A stretch of DNA of 60,835 nt from Priapulus caudatus (Eukaryota; Priapulida; Priapulimorpha; Priapulimorphida; Priapulidae), in contig NW_014577109.1 of NCBI RefSeq assembly GCF_000485595.1, positions 549,380 through 610,214 of the forward strand, in the 5' to 3' direction. The notes beneath the pieces were generated by a model. The model made no database searches. It worked only from the letters and a program-made list of their open reading frames with translations, and had not been told where the DNA came from. A program made the position numbers and the translations under genes. Shown here piece by piece: positions 34,301-49,300 of the stretch (within the stretch, counting starts at the first letter, position 1; each line of letters starts with the position of its first letter).

Positions 34301-37300
34301 TTTTACAAATTCAGCATGGTGTCTACATGCGCGGGTGTGCTTGTGTGGAGATACCTTTTATGTTGAATGTTTGTTTTGCTTAGTACATATAATGTATTGC
34401 TTACAGATTTATATAATGTAGTGATACAATTTGTAAAAAAAAAAGAATGGGAAAGATCAATAATTTTTTTTGCGTCAGTCCCTTTTTGGCGGGTCGGTCG
34501 GGTGAGAGCAAACAAACAATATTTTTATTATTTATATGGCCTAAGCCTCACTAGCTCAGAAAGGCAGCTATCTATTTAAATGCTTGACCGTACAGATGCA
34601 CAAATGCAGTACTATTACGTATCACTGCTGCATTACCAATAAGCAGAATTTAGAGATACAACTATAAAGCCTAGCGCAGACTAGAATCGCAGCCGAGTTG
34701 CATGAAAAAGTCGCAAGTCTGTGGGAACGTGCAACTGCAACTCGTAGTGATTTTGGTCGCTTGCAACGAGTTCCAAGAAATCAAACGGGTTTGATTTTCA
34801 GCAACTCGTCGCTCACAATCGCTTCGAAATCGCATGTGTGCGGGTAATCTAAGTAATGGAAAGACAATGGAAAGAGAATGGAAAGAACAGCAGTCGCTAG
34901 CATGCGCACACACAATGAAGCGTGCGACCGATCGCATGCGGTTGCAGGTTGCAGCAAGAGCAACCAAAAGTCGCAAGTCTGCGCTAGACTAAAGTAATGA
35001 CTCGTGACAGACAATGCATTATAACAACTGAACACTACAGGTAACTACCTCCATCCAGAAATCTACTGCGTCATGTATGACCAAGACAAGTGTGCCAACA
35101 CGAATCATGTTTCCGCCCCAGGAGAATGTCAACAGCATCAGTGTACACATGTGATGTACAAACATTTGCCAGAAATCCTGAAAGAAAGCAGGTATCGTAT
35201 CATTATGTATATGTGTAGTTTGCATACGTACATGTAGACGTGCATAGATTCACTCCGCAAAACATCCATAACATAACATTACAATTTAGACTTATGACAG
35301 TCATAATTACCGATGATCTTTCTAAAAATGCCCTCCCCCAGGCACCCAATTTACTGAACCTGAATATAAAATGCTACTTCTACTGAATTATTTTATTACC
35401 TAGATATAATACATTTAATTATTATGTGCAATATAATGATAAAATACCACACGTGTGCTCTCACCAAGTGAATACAACATAGTAGCAGTTCAAAACATTT
35501 ACACACTCCTAGCCTGGCAACAACCATTACCTATGGAAGTTACTTCCTATACAGCACAGCATGCACAAGAGATTAAAGCACTGGAAGCACCATTTGCTTT
35601 TTTATATTGGGGCAAATGTAATTATAATGCAATTTCAGTAGTAGTACGAATATTTGGCAGACGGATGATAATCAAATCACAATCTCACAACATAGTGCCA
35701 GAAAACCTCCCATGTAAGTAAAATTATCCCGTATTCTCCAAAACACTGGCTACTCCACATACAAAAACCTTAGCACTAACCTATTCTGTAGTTTGCAATC
35801 AAATTGGACGAAATACATTTTCTCGTGATAGAGAGCTCAAATATAATTTATGATTGCTATAAAGGGATAATATCACCAATAAACCTTATAATGCTTACTC
35901 AGCATATTTCCTCAAACATAATGCGAAACTAACCTCATTTTTCATTTTTGAAAGCTACCATGACATTATCAAACACAACAATCGCTGTACACTTCCATAG
36001 AAACTACACGTCTCAGTGATTCACCCTGAAGAATGTCCAAATTACACCATGAATAATTTGAATGTCCAAATTACACCTTGTCAGCAATATCCAAAGCGTA
36101 GTGAAATAAATTTTAATTATTTATAATATGTGGGAACTACTCAACACACCAACACACTCACACCTGTCATGTATTAACACATACAGCACTGCGCACATGG
36201 AACAAATTCACAGCACTGTTGTATTGTGTGCAATAAAAGCCCTGGCAGGGCAGCTATGAGCGACCAGCTACACGAAAGCCGTGAGTACACCTATACACAC
36301 TCACGCTCACACCTACATGGATAAAACATATGCCTAGCAACCTACAATCAGTAAACGCATGAAAATAAAAGTGTCAAAATTGGACTGCCAACAACTAAAA
36401 AAAAAACAGTAACTATTTCTGTCATTGCTATACTGGCTGCAAGACCAGAGCAATGTAACTCATAACATTAAGTCGGTCATACCTTCCGTTTAACATCCAG
36501 AAACTGGGAGAATGTGAGTGATAAGTAGAATGACATCTCTATCATGTAGAACCAGTAAACTTCTGGAAGAAGAGGCTGCAAAAATAGGGACTTGATTACA
36601 AACGTTGACTCGTGAGTTTAATATTATCTGTAATCTATCAAGCATAGTTATTCTTATTTTCTCAAATAAGATATTTCAGATAATAAAATGCACAATGAAT
36701 GATATAGGCACCACCACCAGTTCTACTTAGTTAGATGTGTCTGCTGCACAACATCTCTCACTAAACAATTAAAAAGCTTGTATTTTGTTTTGAACGTCGC
36801 AGACATCCTAAAAGTTGTTATTATTTCCATATATAATTATAACATCAACCACAAATTTCACACAAGAGATAGTGATTCGAGTTAACGTTGTGATTTCTCA
36901 ATGTGTAAATACATTCAACTTGAATTAAACCAGTATTCATCAATCCTAAAGCCACTGAACGGTTTAGGCAAATTAAACGATGTACATTCCTACAACTTTT
37001 GCCACAGCAGCCACTGTTGGATTTTGTGTGTATATTATTTATATTATCAGCTTTCAAACATTCCAACTATCCTTATTGACATCGTGTGTTTTTCTCCAAA
37101 TATGGCATAGATTATAGTCTCAAAGGTTTCTGATATAAGTTAGGAAATTACAATGTGCAGGTAAGAAAGTTAATATTGTTATGTGGACGTGGATGAATAG
37201 CAGTTTTAATAACAGTAAAATGAAAAAAACCGGTTGCTAAACGAAATAATAATAATAATAATAGAAGGGATGTTTATGACAGCCACTAACCTTATTATAA

Positions 37301-40300
37301 TCTAATGCACCATATTATAGTATACAGCTAATTAAAGAGTACAAGCTCCTTACCCATAAAATGAACTAGACATCTTTTAGTACACTGGCTAGCAACGTTA
37401 TCAGTATCCTATCAGTTCCACAAACAAGTGCCGCGGAGCGACAGCGTTCTTAAGTTACTGCGGTGACTCTGTGGTGGAGTGTGGGATTTCTAGTACACCT
37501 GTTCAGTCCCCAAAATGTGTTCACATACACGCCGAAAAGTGGAATGCACAGGATCGGTATCAGGAACCTTCTCAAAATGTCGTTGGGATCGTTATGTAAG
37601 GTGCCACGAGATGGGCGTACGTTTAAGTTCTTCAGATTAAACGAGATGGAAGCTCTCATAGCGTAATAGTAGGCAAAACTATTTGCAAGACAGAATAAGG
37701 TAGCACTCATCCATTTAACCTAAGCAAGCCTACAGGCTGCAATGGCATAGAGAGCTGCCACCTGTAACCAATTAACGCCAGGCAAAACTGCACCAACACG
37801 ATGCACTGGGAGGCCACTGGGCATGGACACGTTACATGTAACATACTGACAGTCACAGAATTCTATGAAATTACGGATTTATAGGACATTAACTTTTTTA
37901 ACCAATTTAGCGTTTTTGGAATTTCACTGTGACTCTGGTAGCTCATATCAGGCATTTGTATAGATTTTAGAACCGGGCAGTCAAATTTCTTTCTAACAGC
38001 AGTCACCAATCCAGTTTTACCTCCTTTGGAGGGTCAAGGTTATTGAATTACCTCTTCGCATGTCGCGGGCAGAGTAGATTTATGGTCCTTTTGCATATGC
38101 CATACAAAATTGCTAGGTCACCGGCTTGAAAAAAAGTTTTTCTATGCCTGCGTCGAGCCATGGGGCCTCCGAAAATGTCTCTAAAATTGCCTCGTGCCAG
38201 ATTTTGACCTTTGACTGTTGACTCCAATTGCGGCCAGTGATGGCTTTTCGCTACCATTGATGCTATCACACTATCCGGCCTAGTCGAGCCGTTTGGATTT
38301 GTGCCGCATTTGCTTGTCTCATACCTTATGGTTAGGAGTGATGTGCGCCTACTTTTTGACACCTCTTGACTTTGACTTTGCCCTTTAGCTTCGAATCCCA
38401 AAAAGAAAATAAAAAAAAAAAAAATTCTCGGTTTTGCGATCCCCCCCCAATGTGCGATTATCCGTGCCGTATTAGTCGGAGGCGGTTAAGATTTGTGCCC
38501 AACTTTGACAGGCCGCAGGGACGCACACGGACGGTCACGGACAAGCGATTCTACAAGCTGGCATCTGACTATGTCAGATGAGCTAAAAACAAGGTCATAT
38601 AAGGGTAAATAGGACTAGTCCTTGCAGCTAATCAGCTGGGATAACATATGATAACAATCTGCGGCAGGTAACAGAGACCAATGTTATTTTCTTAAAATTC
38701 TTTCATGCTATGACCTTGCCCAATGCACTTTAGTGTGTGAATGTATTTGATAAACTTCTTGTGCAGCTTTTTTCGCATAACTGACTGTGACACTAACACT
38801 ATACAAGGTGCGCAGCAGCGACAGGCTCATCTAACGTCTACTGCGGTGACTCTGTGGTGGAGTGGTGGGTTTCTAGTAAACCCTGTTAGTCCCAAATGTG
38901 TTCATTATGCCGAAACAGTGGAATGCACAGGGATGTATCAGGAACCTTCTCAAAAGAATGTTCGTTGGGTACATTATGAGTTGCACGAGAGTGGGCGGTA
39001 CGTTTAAGTGTCTTTCAGATTAAAGATGGAAGCTCCATCATACTTAGTAGCAACAATATCTGCAAGACAGAATAGGTAAGCACTAATCTGTTTACCTACA
39101 CAAGCCTACAGGCTGCGCAATAGAGATCTGCCACCTGTAACCAATTAAGGCAAAAACTCTACAGTAGCAACAACATGCACTGGCAGTAGCCACTGGCAGT
39201 GGCATCGTTACATGTAACATACTGACAGTACAGATGCCATATAAATTATACGATTTAAGGAGATAACTTATGTCAACAAATTTGCTTTTGAAATTTCACT
39301 GTGACATTGTAGCCTATGTCATCCAGGCATGTTATTAGATTCTACTAGCAAACCGGCAGTCAAATTCTTTCTAACAGGCAGTAAAAAATCCATGTTTAAC
39401 CTCCTTTGAGCGGTCAAAAGGTTATCCGACACTTACTCTTCGCATGTCAGCAGAACGGGACTTTCATGGTCCTTTCAATAAAGCCACTAAAATGCCTAGG
39501 TCACGCTGAGAACAAAAAAGTTTTCCATCGCTCCGTCAGCAATGTCCTCAGAAAATGTCTATCTGCCCTGTGCATTGACCTTTGCCTGTGACCTCCATTT
39601 CGGCACAGTGATGGTTTACTACCATGCATGCTATACAACCGACTATCACGAGCCTAGGTCGAGCCGTTTAGATTTGTGCCGCAATTCTGCATTTCCTCCT
39701 ATACCTTAGTTAAGGAGTGAATGTTCCCTTCTTTTACACCTCTTGACCTTTGACTTGTTGCCCCAGCTTCGACATCCAACTCGTTTTCTGATTACCCCAC
39801 GTCCCGAATATCGTGACCGTACGTCGAGCGGTTAAGATTTGTGGCCCAACTGTTGAAGCGACGCGGGTCAACGGACGGACGGAGGACCGCACGGCACGAT
39901 CAAGCGATTCTACAAGCTGCATCTGACTATGTCAGATGTCAGATGAGCTAAAAATACAGCAACAATAATCACCTGGAATGGAAAGTTGATCCAACAATGT
40001 GTTGTGTCCCAAAACCATGGTTTCTGGAATTAAATAGCACACAATTAGTAATAGCTACAGAAATAATTATGTAGTTATCTAACCTTATATAAGATGAGAT
40101 TAATATTATGTATAAAGCACAGATCACAAACCTGAACCGTGATATGCCAACAGTACGTGTTTAACATGTGCCCCAACTGTAGGGCTGCAACGATGCGCCA
40201 AGGTTTCGATTCGATTCGATTTACGATTCAAAGTCTGCGATTCGATTAATTTCGATTCGATTCATGAAAGCAAGGCAAGACTGTTTGATATGTATATTAT

Positions 40301-43300
40301 TTTAATCACAATGAGAATTTCAGGTAACAAGTAATCCCTGACTTTCAGTGTCTATCACAGAAACAAAAAAAACGTAAAAGTATTGTCGCTTCTTGACTAG
40401 AACTTGAAATATAAGTTAGAAAAAAGTGTTTTTCAATTTAGTACAAATTTTTTAAAACTTTCACAGTCACGACTCACTACATGTGAACTACCACATCATC
40501 AGGAATGATCATGTTTTTTGACAAGCACACAAGCATGTCCACATTTTCACTGGACAGGCATGCTCGGTGTGCTGTCTCCAGCCGTGGAGAACACTCTCTC
40601 GCTTGCCACACTTGTAGCTGGTACTCCAAGGCACTGCCTCGCAGACTTAGACAAAATGGGGTAGAACAAATTAGTATCCAAATTGCCTACTCAAATCGAA
40701 TCGAATAGAAAATGAGAGATTTTGAATCGTGAATCGAATCGGCCGCTTGAATCGTGATTCACGATGCACCACGATGAATCGTTGCAGCCCTAGCCAACTG
40801 TAGTTTAAAAGATAACAGAACTGCTTTATCAGATCTATCAATATAGGTATACGCAGTGCACAAAATCAGCAGCATCGCATTGCACAATGCAATGTAGAGT
40901 TCAGGTAATGCTATCCAACTTAAGATTGCATCACAGACGCAACTATACGAACACCAATATGGATGAATAATGTCCTAGGCCTATCATAAATTTCATCTAT
41001 AACTAGTGTTGTCAATCGGTTGTAATTTCGTAATCGATCATCGGTTGGACCCCAGTAACCGATGATCGGTTACAATTGGTTACTCGGGTTGTTGAATGCC
41101 TGCGTGTGCATGTACGTGTGTGCATGTATGTGCTTGTTTATAATTATAAAATCCCTAGTGTGTCCTAGACTTTAGCTCCTCAACAGGAAGGAACTCCGGC
41201 GAATCTCGGGTGATTCCCGAACTAAAATAGCGATGATATCTCTGATTCTCATCAGTTTTCCAAGTTTTCTTGTTCAAGTTTTACATTTATTTTCGATTTT
41301 TCTCTTCTTTTTTTTCCCGATGAAATCGATTATTGATTTTGATAACCAAGCGCTTGGTTCGAGCCACTGTTCAACCGATGATCGAGTATAATCAATGATC
41401 GTGACTTCACTATCTATAACGCATATCGATAAAGCACTGCTAAAGTTCATTGCTGCTCATTTGCTATATCAATGTTGACAAGTAAAACTTAAGATAACAT
41501 ATATATATAATTATTGTGATAAAATACTCCAAATTTGCAATAATCTTTGGTGAAGATTTTGTTGTTGCATGAGTGCATCTGTGATGCTTATCATAATCGT
41601 AAATGAACGTTTTTTCAAACTCAATTAAATTAAACACTGTTCAAAATGTTTCTGAATCGGTGATATTTTACTTCTCACACAAAAAAAACAATTAAATAGC
41701 GAGCTGAACTTTTGTTATATACTATCCGTTACATAGCTAGTATATAGCCATGGCATCATTTTAAAGTGCATGGGATACACTGATAAACGAGATGCTTATC
41801 ACTTGTATAAACGCTTTCAATCACTTTATCACTTGTATCTGTGGGAGACATCCAATGGAGACTTCTCTACCATCTACTTCAGTCGAAAGCAACCAACTGT
41901 GAAGTGGCTTGTAGAACAATGCCTCTTTCCTACTTTGCACACTTACACTGTACTTATCGATTGCAACTTCTTTCCTATCATAGCTGTACATACTTACATT
42001 CCAGAGAATGCATACTCCATATACAAAGGCACTCAAATAGTAAAGAAACCTCCAACTGCAAAAATCACAAATATTCCGTAAGTATTGTACAGTGTAACAG
42101 TTGTACTTTGTAAATGTGAAACAAAGAATATTCAATCTATGTAGTTTTGACATAACCACAACTGTGCTCTCTGGTAGAAGCAAAATCAGAATTTGCAGCT
42201 AGTCAAGTCACTTTCAATTATAAGCCTTACATTATGAGCAAGACTAAATTACATTATTTTAGTTTTACTTGACTACTTTATTAAAAATGCCTTCGTACAC
42301 CTCTTTTCCCATACCCATGGCATCACTGGGTTACGCCTTGCTTAGAACATATGATAAAGTGAACAGTGGCCATAGTTTTTCATTGGTGGCTAAAAAATAA
42401 CTTTGGTGGATTAAGTCTTGGCTCAAACTTTAAAACATCCAGAGCCCTGATTATGGATTGACAGAAACACCTTTGAGCAACTGAAAATCTACATTTCCCC
42501 TTCTACTACTCAACAACTGTGTAACACTAACAGTTCACTGTTAATGGTGGCTACAGATTATGTGTAGGATCGACTACAAGATATAGATAATACAGTGAGA
42601 GACACTGAACAAATTTCACGAACCGGTCCGGGACAGGCTTCAACTAGGATGCTCACATTTGATCACACGACATAACGGGCGAGTCAACCGTAAGCTAGAC
42701 GAGCGCATGCAGCGCGCACGTACCAGCTCTCTGTGAACTTGCGCAGTACGCTCGGCCTGTCCTGGTTCCGTCGCTGTCGGAACCACCGCTCGATGTGTCG
42801 CTCCGTCACGTCCAGCTGCTTGGCCAGGCCGGTCACCACTCGGTGGCTGGGCTTGCATGCGTGTCGGTATGCCTCCTCCAGGACAGGGTTAGGTGCGGCC
42901 GGCCGAGGTCTCGTGTCCTTAAGATTGAAATATTGACCGATGGGTGCAGCAACAATTCTGAAAGAGAACCCATGGCAAGACTGAAATACGTAGTGACTGG
43001 TGTCGCCCCTGTGAAAGCATGAAAAGACATTTTACTAAACCTATTAGTATAATACACTTTAACAGGGTTTCTTCTGAGGGAAAATTAGACAACAGCAGTA
43101 ATGGCCAGTTTGGGGGAAAAACGCGCATGATGGATTCAAAGGCGCGCAGTAGGCACGAATGTGGATTCTGCAGGCAGACGTGGGGGGAGAGAGTTAGATG
43201 GGGGTTCTGGGGGTCTCCCCCAGCAAAATTTTAAAAATTTGAATGTCTTAGACTGCATTTGAGGTACCCTGAAAATAAAAGTTCACCTTTTAGTTTAAAT

Positions 43301-46300
43301 CTTACTCTGTTAGCAGACCTACCAAGTCTCACGCATTTCGCGGGAGACTCACGCATCTGGACCCATTCTCCAGAAAAAAAACGAAAAAAACCAGCCCGCG
43401 ACACCTGTTACCCAGGTCTGTGGGTGTGCACATCGTGGCTGCGTATGTGCTTGCTTGCTGGGGCGGCATTGATTAAAGTACGGGGGGGGGGGGCGGCGAA
43501 TGCACTAATTGTTAAGGACCGGACACACTAGGCGATTTTAATGCGATGTAATCGGGCGACTTTATCGCCCAATAATATCGCCCGATTCTATCGGGCGAGT
43601 CGAGTGGACACATCACGCGATTTTTGACGACGAGTTTCTACCGCCACCTACCGCCACCTACCGCGCACTACCGCTACCACGTAAACATCCACATAGTAAC
43701 GCCGCCTAACCAGTATCATTGAACAACTCTGATTGGCTGATGAATTGTACAATCGGGCAACTAAATCGCTGACATGGACACACTAGGCGATTGAGTCGCG
43801 CGACTGAAATAATCGCCCGATAATATCAAAACGTTTTGATCGATGCGATTGAATCGGGCGACTAAATCGGCGGCGACTGGCTGGACACATTAGGCGATTT
43901 TCACCAGCGATCGAGTCGCCTGACTGAGTCACCCGATAAAATTGCCTAGTGTGTCCGGCCCTTTACAGTCGCGTGGGCATGCTTATTATTGTATATGTAG
44001 ATCAGGGAGCGACAGCAAAACTTTCCCGGAATAGAGTAAAAAAGCTGCAATCAGGAATGACACACGAGTGTGCCGGCACACAAAAAGAAACGTTGCTGTG
44101 AATTTCATTACGATTTACCATGTATATATAGTCAGAAGCACGTGGTGATCTATTTATTTTTGGATTGACACTATTATTGACACTCGGCAGGTAAATACAT
44201 GAACATTTTCACAATGGCGTTGTAAAATTTGACAACGGCGGTGCACCGCAGTGCCTCCTATGTAGAAGGAACCCTGCTTTAAGCATTCAGGAAAAGAACG
44301 TGCATTGCAGGCGAGGTGGGACACAAATGGTATTTAGTGACTATCATATATTCAATTTAGTGAGTCATTAAATCAACCAATCAGATACCACTTATTTTTT
44401 CCTCAGCCAATCATAGGCATGGAATTATTGACAAACACTAAATGATTTAATGATAGACACAAATGGTATTTAGTGACAGTCACAAATTCAAATTAATGTC
44501 TTTCATATATTCTATTTAGTGACTGTCATATATTCCATTTAGTGACTGTCATATATTCCATTTAGTGACAGTCATTAAATCAATCAATCAGATACAACTT
44601 ATTTTTTCTCAGCCAATCATAGGCATGGAATTATTGACAAACACTAAATGATTTAATGATAGACACAAATGGTATTTAGTGACAGTCACAAATTCGAATT
44701 AATGTCCATCATATATTCAATTTAGTGACTATCATATATTCCATTGTTCATATTGTCCAATGTTCATATATGTTCCATGCCTATGATTGGCTGAGAAAAA
44801 ATAAGTTGTATCTGATTGGTTGATTTAATGACCAACACTAAATACCATTAATGTTCCTAGATCCAATAGCAGGAAATAAAACATTGCTGTTGAGAATATA
44901 AAATTTAGCCTGGATAAATGCCAAATCCAAAAGAAATTCCCTCTATGATAACAAGAGTAGATAATAACACATGTGTTATTATCTACTCTTGATGATAATG
45001 ACAGTCAGGCAACCACTCTGCAACCTCGCCTTAAAGGAATAATAGGTCCATTGATTTATGCAATGTTGACGAATGCTAGAGTAGCTGACACCTTGTGTAG
45101 TTAATAAGTACATTACCTTATACTAGCCAAACACGTATTAGTTTATCCAATATCACTGCTGGTTACATTACAAACAAGACTTGAAATCGGTTGTTGATAT
45201 GTATCAACGTATCATTTACGTGCCGTAAATGTCATCCAGAGTCAAGCGATGACGTAAACATTTGTGCGGCCCGTATGTTTTGGACGCCAGATGAAACGGA
45301 GGCGTCAGCGGTGTAACCACGGCCACGAACTAAACATGGAAATAGAGTAAAACACACGTACTAATCACGGACGCACGTGGACAGCCCTGAAAAAAAAGTT
45401 CCTTATCACGAGCGTCCATGTTTACGAAATCACTGATGATAGCATTGCGTACGGCCGAGCATGCGTGCGAAAATGTCCGGTGCACCCGCTTCGCCGGCAG
45501 TGGGTTGAAACTGTAAACAACAGATTTTTGGACTGCGGATTTCAATTAGACATTTCTTAGTAACCAGCAGTATATTGGACAAACTAATACGCGTTTGGCT
45601 ATAAGGTAATGTACTTATTAACTACACAAGGTGCCCGTTACTCTAGCATTCGTCAACATTGTATAATCAATGGACCTATTATTCCTTTAACTAAGGCAGT
45701 GTGTAAGAATGTACTGGCATTTTACTTTTTCCTCTGACAACAACAATCCTTAAAGGCTGGCCAAATCGCAACGGGGTCTTGAATCTTTGGGTGTAGCAAT
45801 AGTAAATGTTTAGCAAAGAAATGTGTCCCATATGTTCTGATAAGTGACAAGCTGGGCACGCATACAGCACAACGTGTGCGAAACTGCAACTGCTGATAAA
45901 TGCAGACAATTTTTTAAATTTCAATAACTATTTTTAAAACAAGTGCCGCAGAGCGACAGCGCTCAACTGACGTGTACTGTAGCCGAATATTCTTCTGATA
46001 AACTCACTGGCAACCGAATCAAGCGCGCCCTCCCGCCACCGCGTTCGCGCTCAGAGCATACATATCTAGGATACCACTAATACAGATCTAAAATCTATGA
46101 TACTGATAGGCTTTGCTATACCGGTAGTACAGTAATAAAGATACAGCTGTGTAACTTTAATGACTTCACTATATTACATGTTATCATGGATATGCCTCGA
46201 GCACGAGCGTAGTGGTGGTGGTGGGAGGGGGGGGGCTCTAATAGCAAAAGCAGTTCAGTCCTTTGTTAACAGTCAACAAATCCGTGTTTACCCCTCCTCT

Positions 46301-49300
46301 TGAGGGTCAAAAGGTTATCAGACATTTTACTCTTTGCACGTCAGCGCAAAGCACATTTCATGGTCCTTTCAATACAAGTGCCGCATAGCGACAGCGCTGA
46401 ACCAAAAAAGTTTTCCCCTCGGTCCGTTAGACCATGTCCTCAGAAAATGTCTGATATCTGACCTTTCCCCCACTGCCCTTTGACCTGTGACCTCCAATTT
46501 CGCGCTGGTGATGGGTTTCTCCCCATCACACTATAACATTGAATATTAAGAGCGTAGGTCAAGCCGTTGAGATTTGTGCCCGCAATTCCGTATTTCCTCC
46601 TATACCTTAAGTTAAGGGGGAAATATTCCCCCTCCATTGACACACCTTGACCTTTAACCCCAAAATTCGACATCCCACGTCCTTTTTGCGCCCCCCCCCC
46701 CCGACGTCCCGAATATCGTGACCGTACGTTGAGCGGTTAAGATTTGTGCCCAACTGTTGACGGGCGGACGGACGGACGCTCATGCGATTCTACAAGCTGC
46801 ATCCGACTTCGTCAGCTGAGCTAAATAGTAACGAACAGTGAAATCGGACGAACTAATATGATTTTGGAGCTATGGTTATACACTTATAAACAACGTAAGA
46901 TCTCAGATATTTTGGTGTAATGTAGCCATAAAAAATAACCTTTAAACATTGGCAGATTAATATGCTGCAGATTACTGCATGCCTCTACATTTACTCCTAT
47001 TACATAAACATGTGTAGAACTTGAAGTGCTGAACGAAATACTGATGGAGTTACTAGAACTAACAAAAGAGCTGCGATTTTCCATACATGTACATCAATCA
47101 ATAAAACAACTAGCGGTACAAAGTCCACAAAAAAAGTATTTTTCGAGGTTATATAGCAATCTTGTATGACATATTCTGGAACGAAATATGCTTAAAATCC
47201 ACTCCATTAGTACTATGTCATCACAATAAAAACAGCAAACACAAAATTCTATGCGAGGCCTAATATAGTTCACTGTAACGATATACGGCACCCACTCAAA
47301 TGAGGATTTTGCATTGATCAGTGGCAGCAATAGCCAATATATGCGAGTGCGAGTAATGGTGAAATTCTGAATGCTGATAAAGAAGAAAAATGCATAGTGT
47401 GTGCTAAAGAATCTGTTTGCCTAGTGTTTCCGGTCACCAAGCCTTGCATAAAAAAGTAGATCAACTGTGCAGCATTTAGGATTTAGGTGTGTACCACCAC
47501 TAAATTTCTAGCCTCTCTACGTTGATCCGCGCCATTGCTTTCGTATATATATATACTATAATTATATCCACTGGGTTCTGAATAAAACACTTTCGTTTGA
47601 ATACCAACATCATCATGGGACAGGCATTTTTCCACAGTTAGTAAGAATGCTTCTAAGATCAATACACACAAGTACAGTCACTTCACCATAAACTATTCCT
47701 AATGAAAAAGGAATAATCCACACCAAATTTTACCAATACTTCAGGTTACTCTACAGGTTTTAGGCAAAATTTTACTGATTTTTCATTTTCATTCTTATAC
47801 AATAGTTAACAATATGTGCCACCTCAATACATAATCATTTCTCCATATAACGATACATGTGAAATTTCAGAGCGTTTTGATTGCCCGCGTACACATGTAG
47901 TGAGCCGCGGCTGACGTCAGAGACATGATACAACCAGCATTTTCAGGGTATTCACTAAGCCAGTATCATTCAGCATCAACCCTTCTACAGCTGTCATCTG
48001 CCAGTGATAGTTGAAATTGCTGTGCGACCGAAAATAGCCCCTTTTATCTACATACCTCACATTTTTGCACGCGTTTGTTGACATATAGCTTAGCAACGGC
48101 ACGCAGTACACATCGTACCCGCATTTTGCATGAAAGTGCGATGGTAACCTCGTAATTTCTCACAATTTCTCAAGGTGCATCTAGAACATTTTACCAATTT
48201 AGTGGTGCCAGCTAGTCATGGATATGTCACAATAACTACTAACAGTAGATGTTTCACATACGTTCACCAATTTTGCACACAGGCGGTCGATCATTGTTAA
48301 AAATAGAAAAAACACGGATTTCTCCGTTTCGATTTCTGCCACGATAGCCGATGTATAAATGGATATTTCTTTGTGATTACAACTCGGAATGATTAAATTT
48401 TTTTTTTTTCTCTCTTTTGGGCCAATCAAATTTCCTTACTTTCCCTGACTGGAAAAAGGGACTAATTTTTCAGGTTTTCCCTGATTTCCTGGATGGCTGG
48501 GAGCCTTGGGAGAGCACACGCTATCACACCCATGTTGTAGTTACAAGTACCTTGTTGTTTGTATAATGTTACAACCACGGGTGTTGTAAGGCTATAATAA
48601 TAATACAGTACTAGTAGGCCTATGGAAACCCCCAATGAAACTATTTGCAATAGTCATTTACATTTGACACAGACAATCTATGAATTAATTAATCATTCTT
48701 TGTGATAGCGTCTGGCTATTTGTGAATCAATTAGTTGTGCTTGGAAGGTCAACTAATGTACTACACATGATATAGTAGCCACAAGTTCCCTTCTCGCTTA
48801 ACACTACGTTGGCGAGAGGGTCACAAGCCGACGCAATAGAATATTGTTCGGCATGACGTGCACTGCTATTAATTGTAAAATTATCTAACTTTTTATGATT
48901 GTTACCGCTTCTCTGTACTTCCACGCCTCGATTTATTATATGTGCGCTATCACTGAGCATGTATTTATGTGTCAGCGAGTAATCTAATATATATTTGAGT
49001 TTGTATGTATGTATGTATGTATGTATGTATGTATCTTCCCTATAGGCGGCCAAACCGCCCAAGCGATCTGGATGCAATTTTCACAGGGCCATCTCTTATA
49101 CCCGGGGAGTGTTCCTAGATGAAAAAAACCTGTGAAACCGTCAAACTCACCGAAAAATCCGTGAAAAACCCGTCAATTCGTGAAACTTCACACAATGTCA
49201 GCACTCACTGTATAGTGCTGCCACACAGAGAAAAATCGATTACCTCACCTCACCCGGCTGCTGGTATTGTGAAACCGAAACCAATACTAAAACACACCAC

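Noticed and set aside
42733-42957. Stand-alone homeobox gene
   Set aside because: The homeodomain-like exon joins in phase with exons on both sides into a ceramide synthase. RRNQDRP is typical of the Hox-like domain of that family, not of transcription factors.
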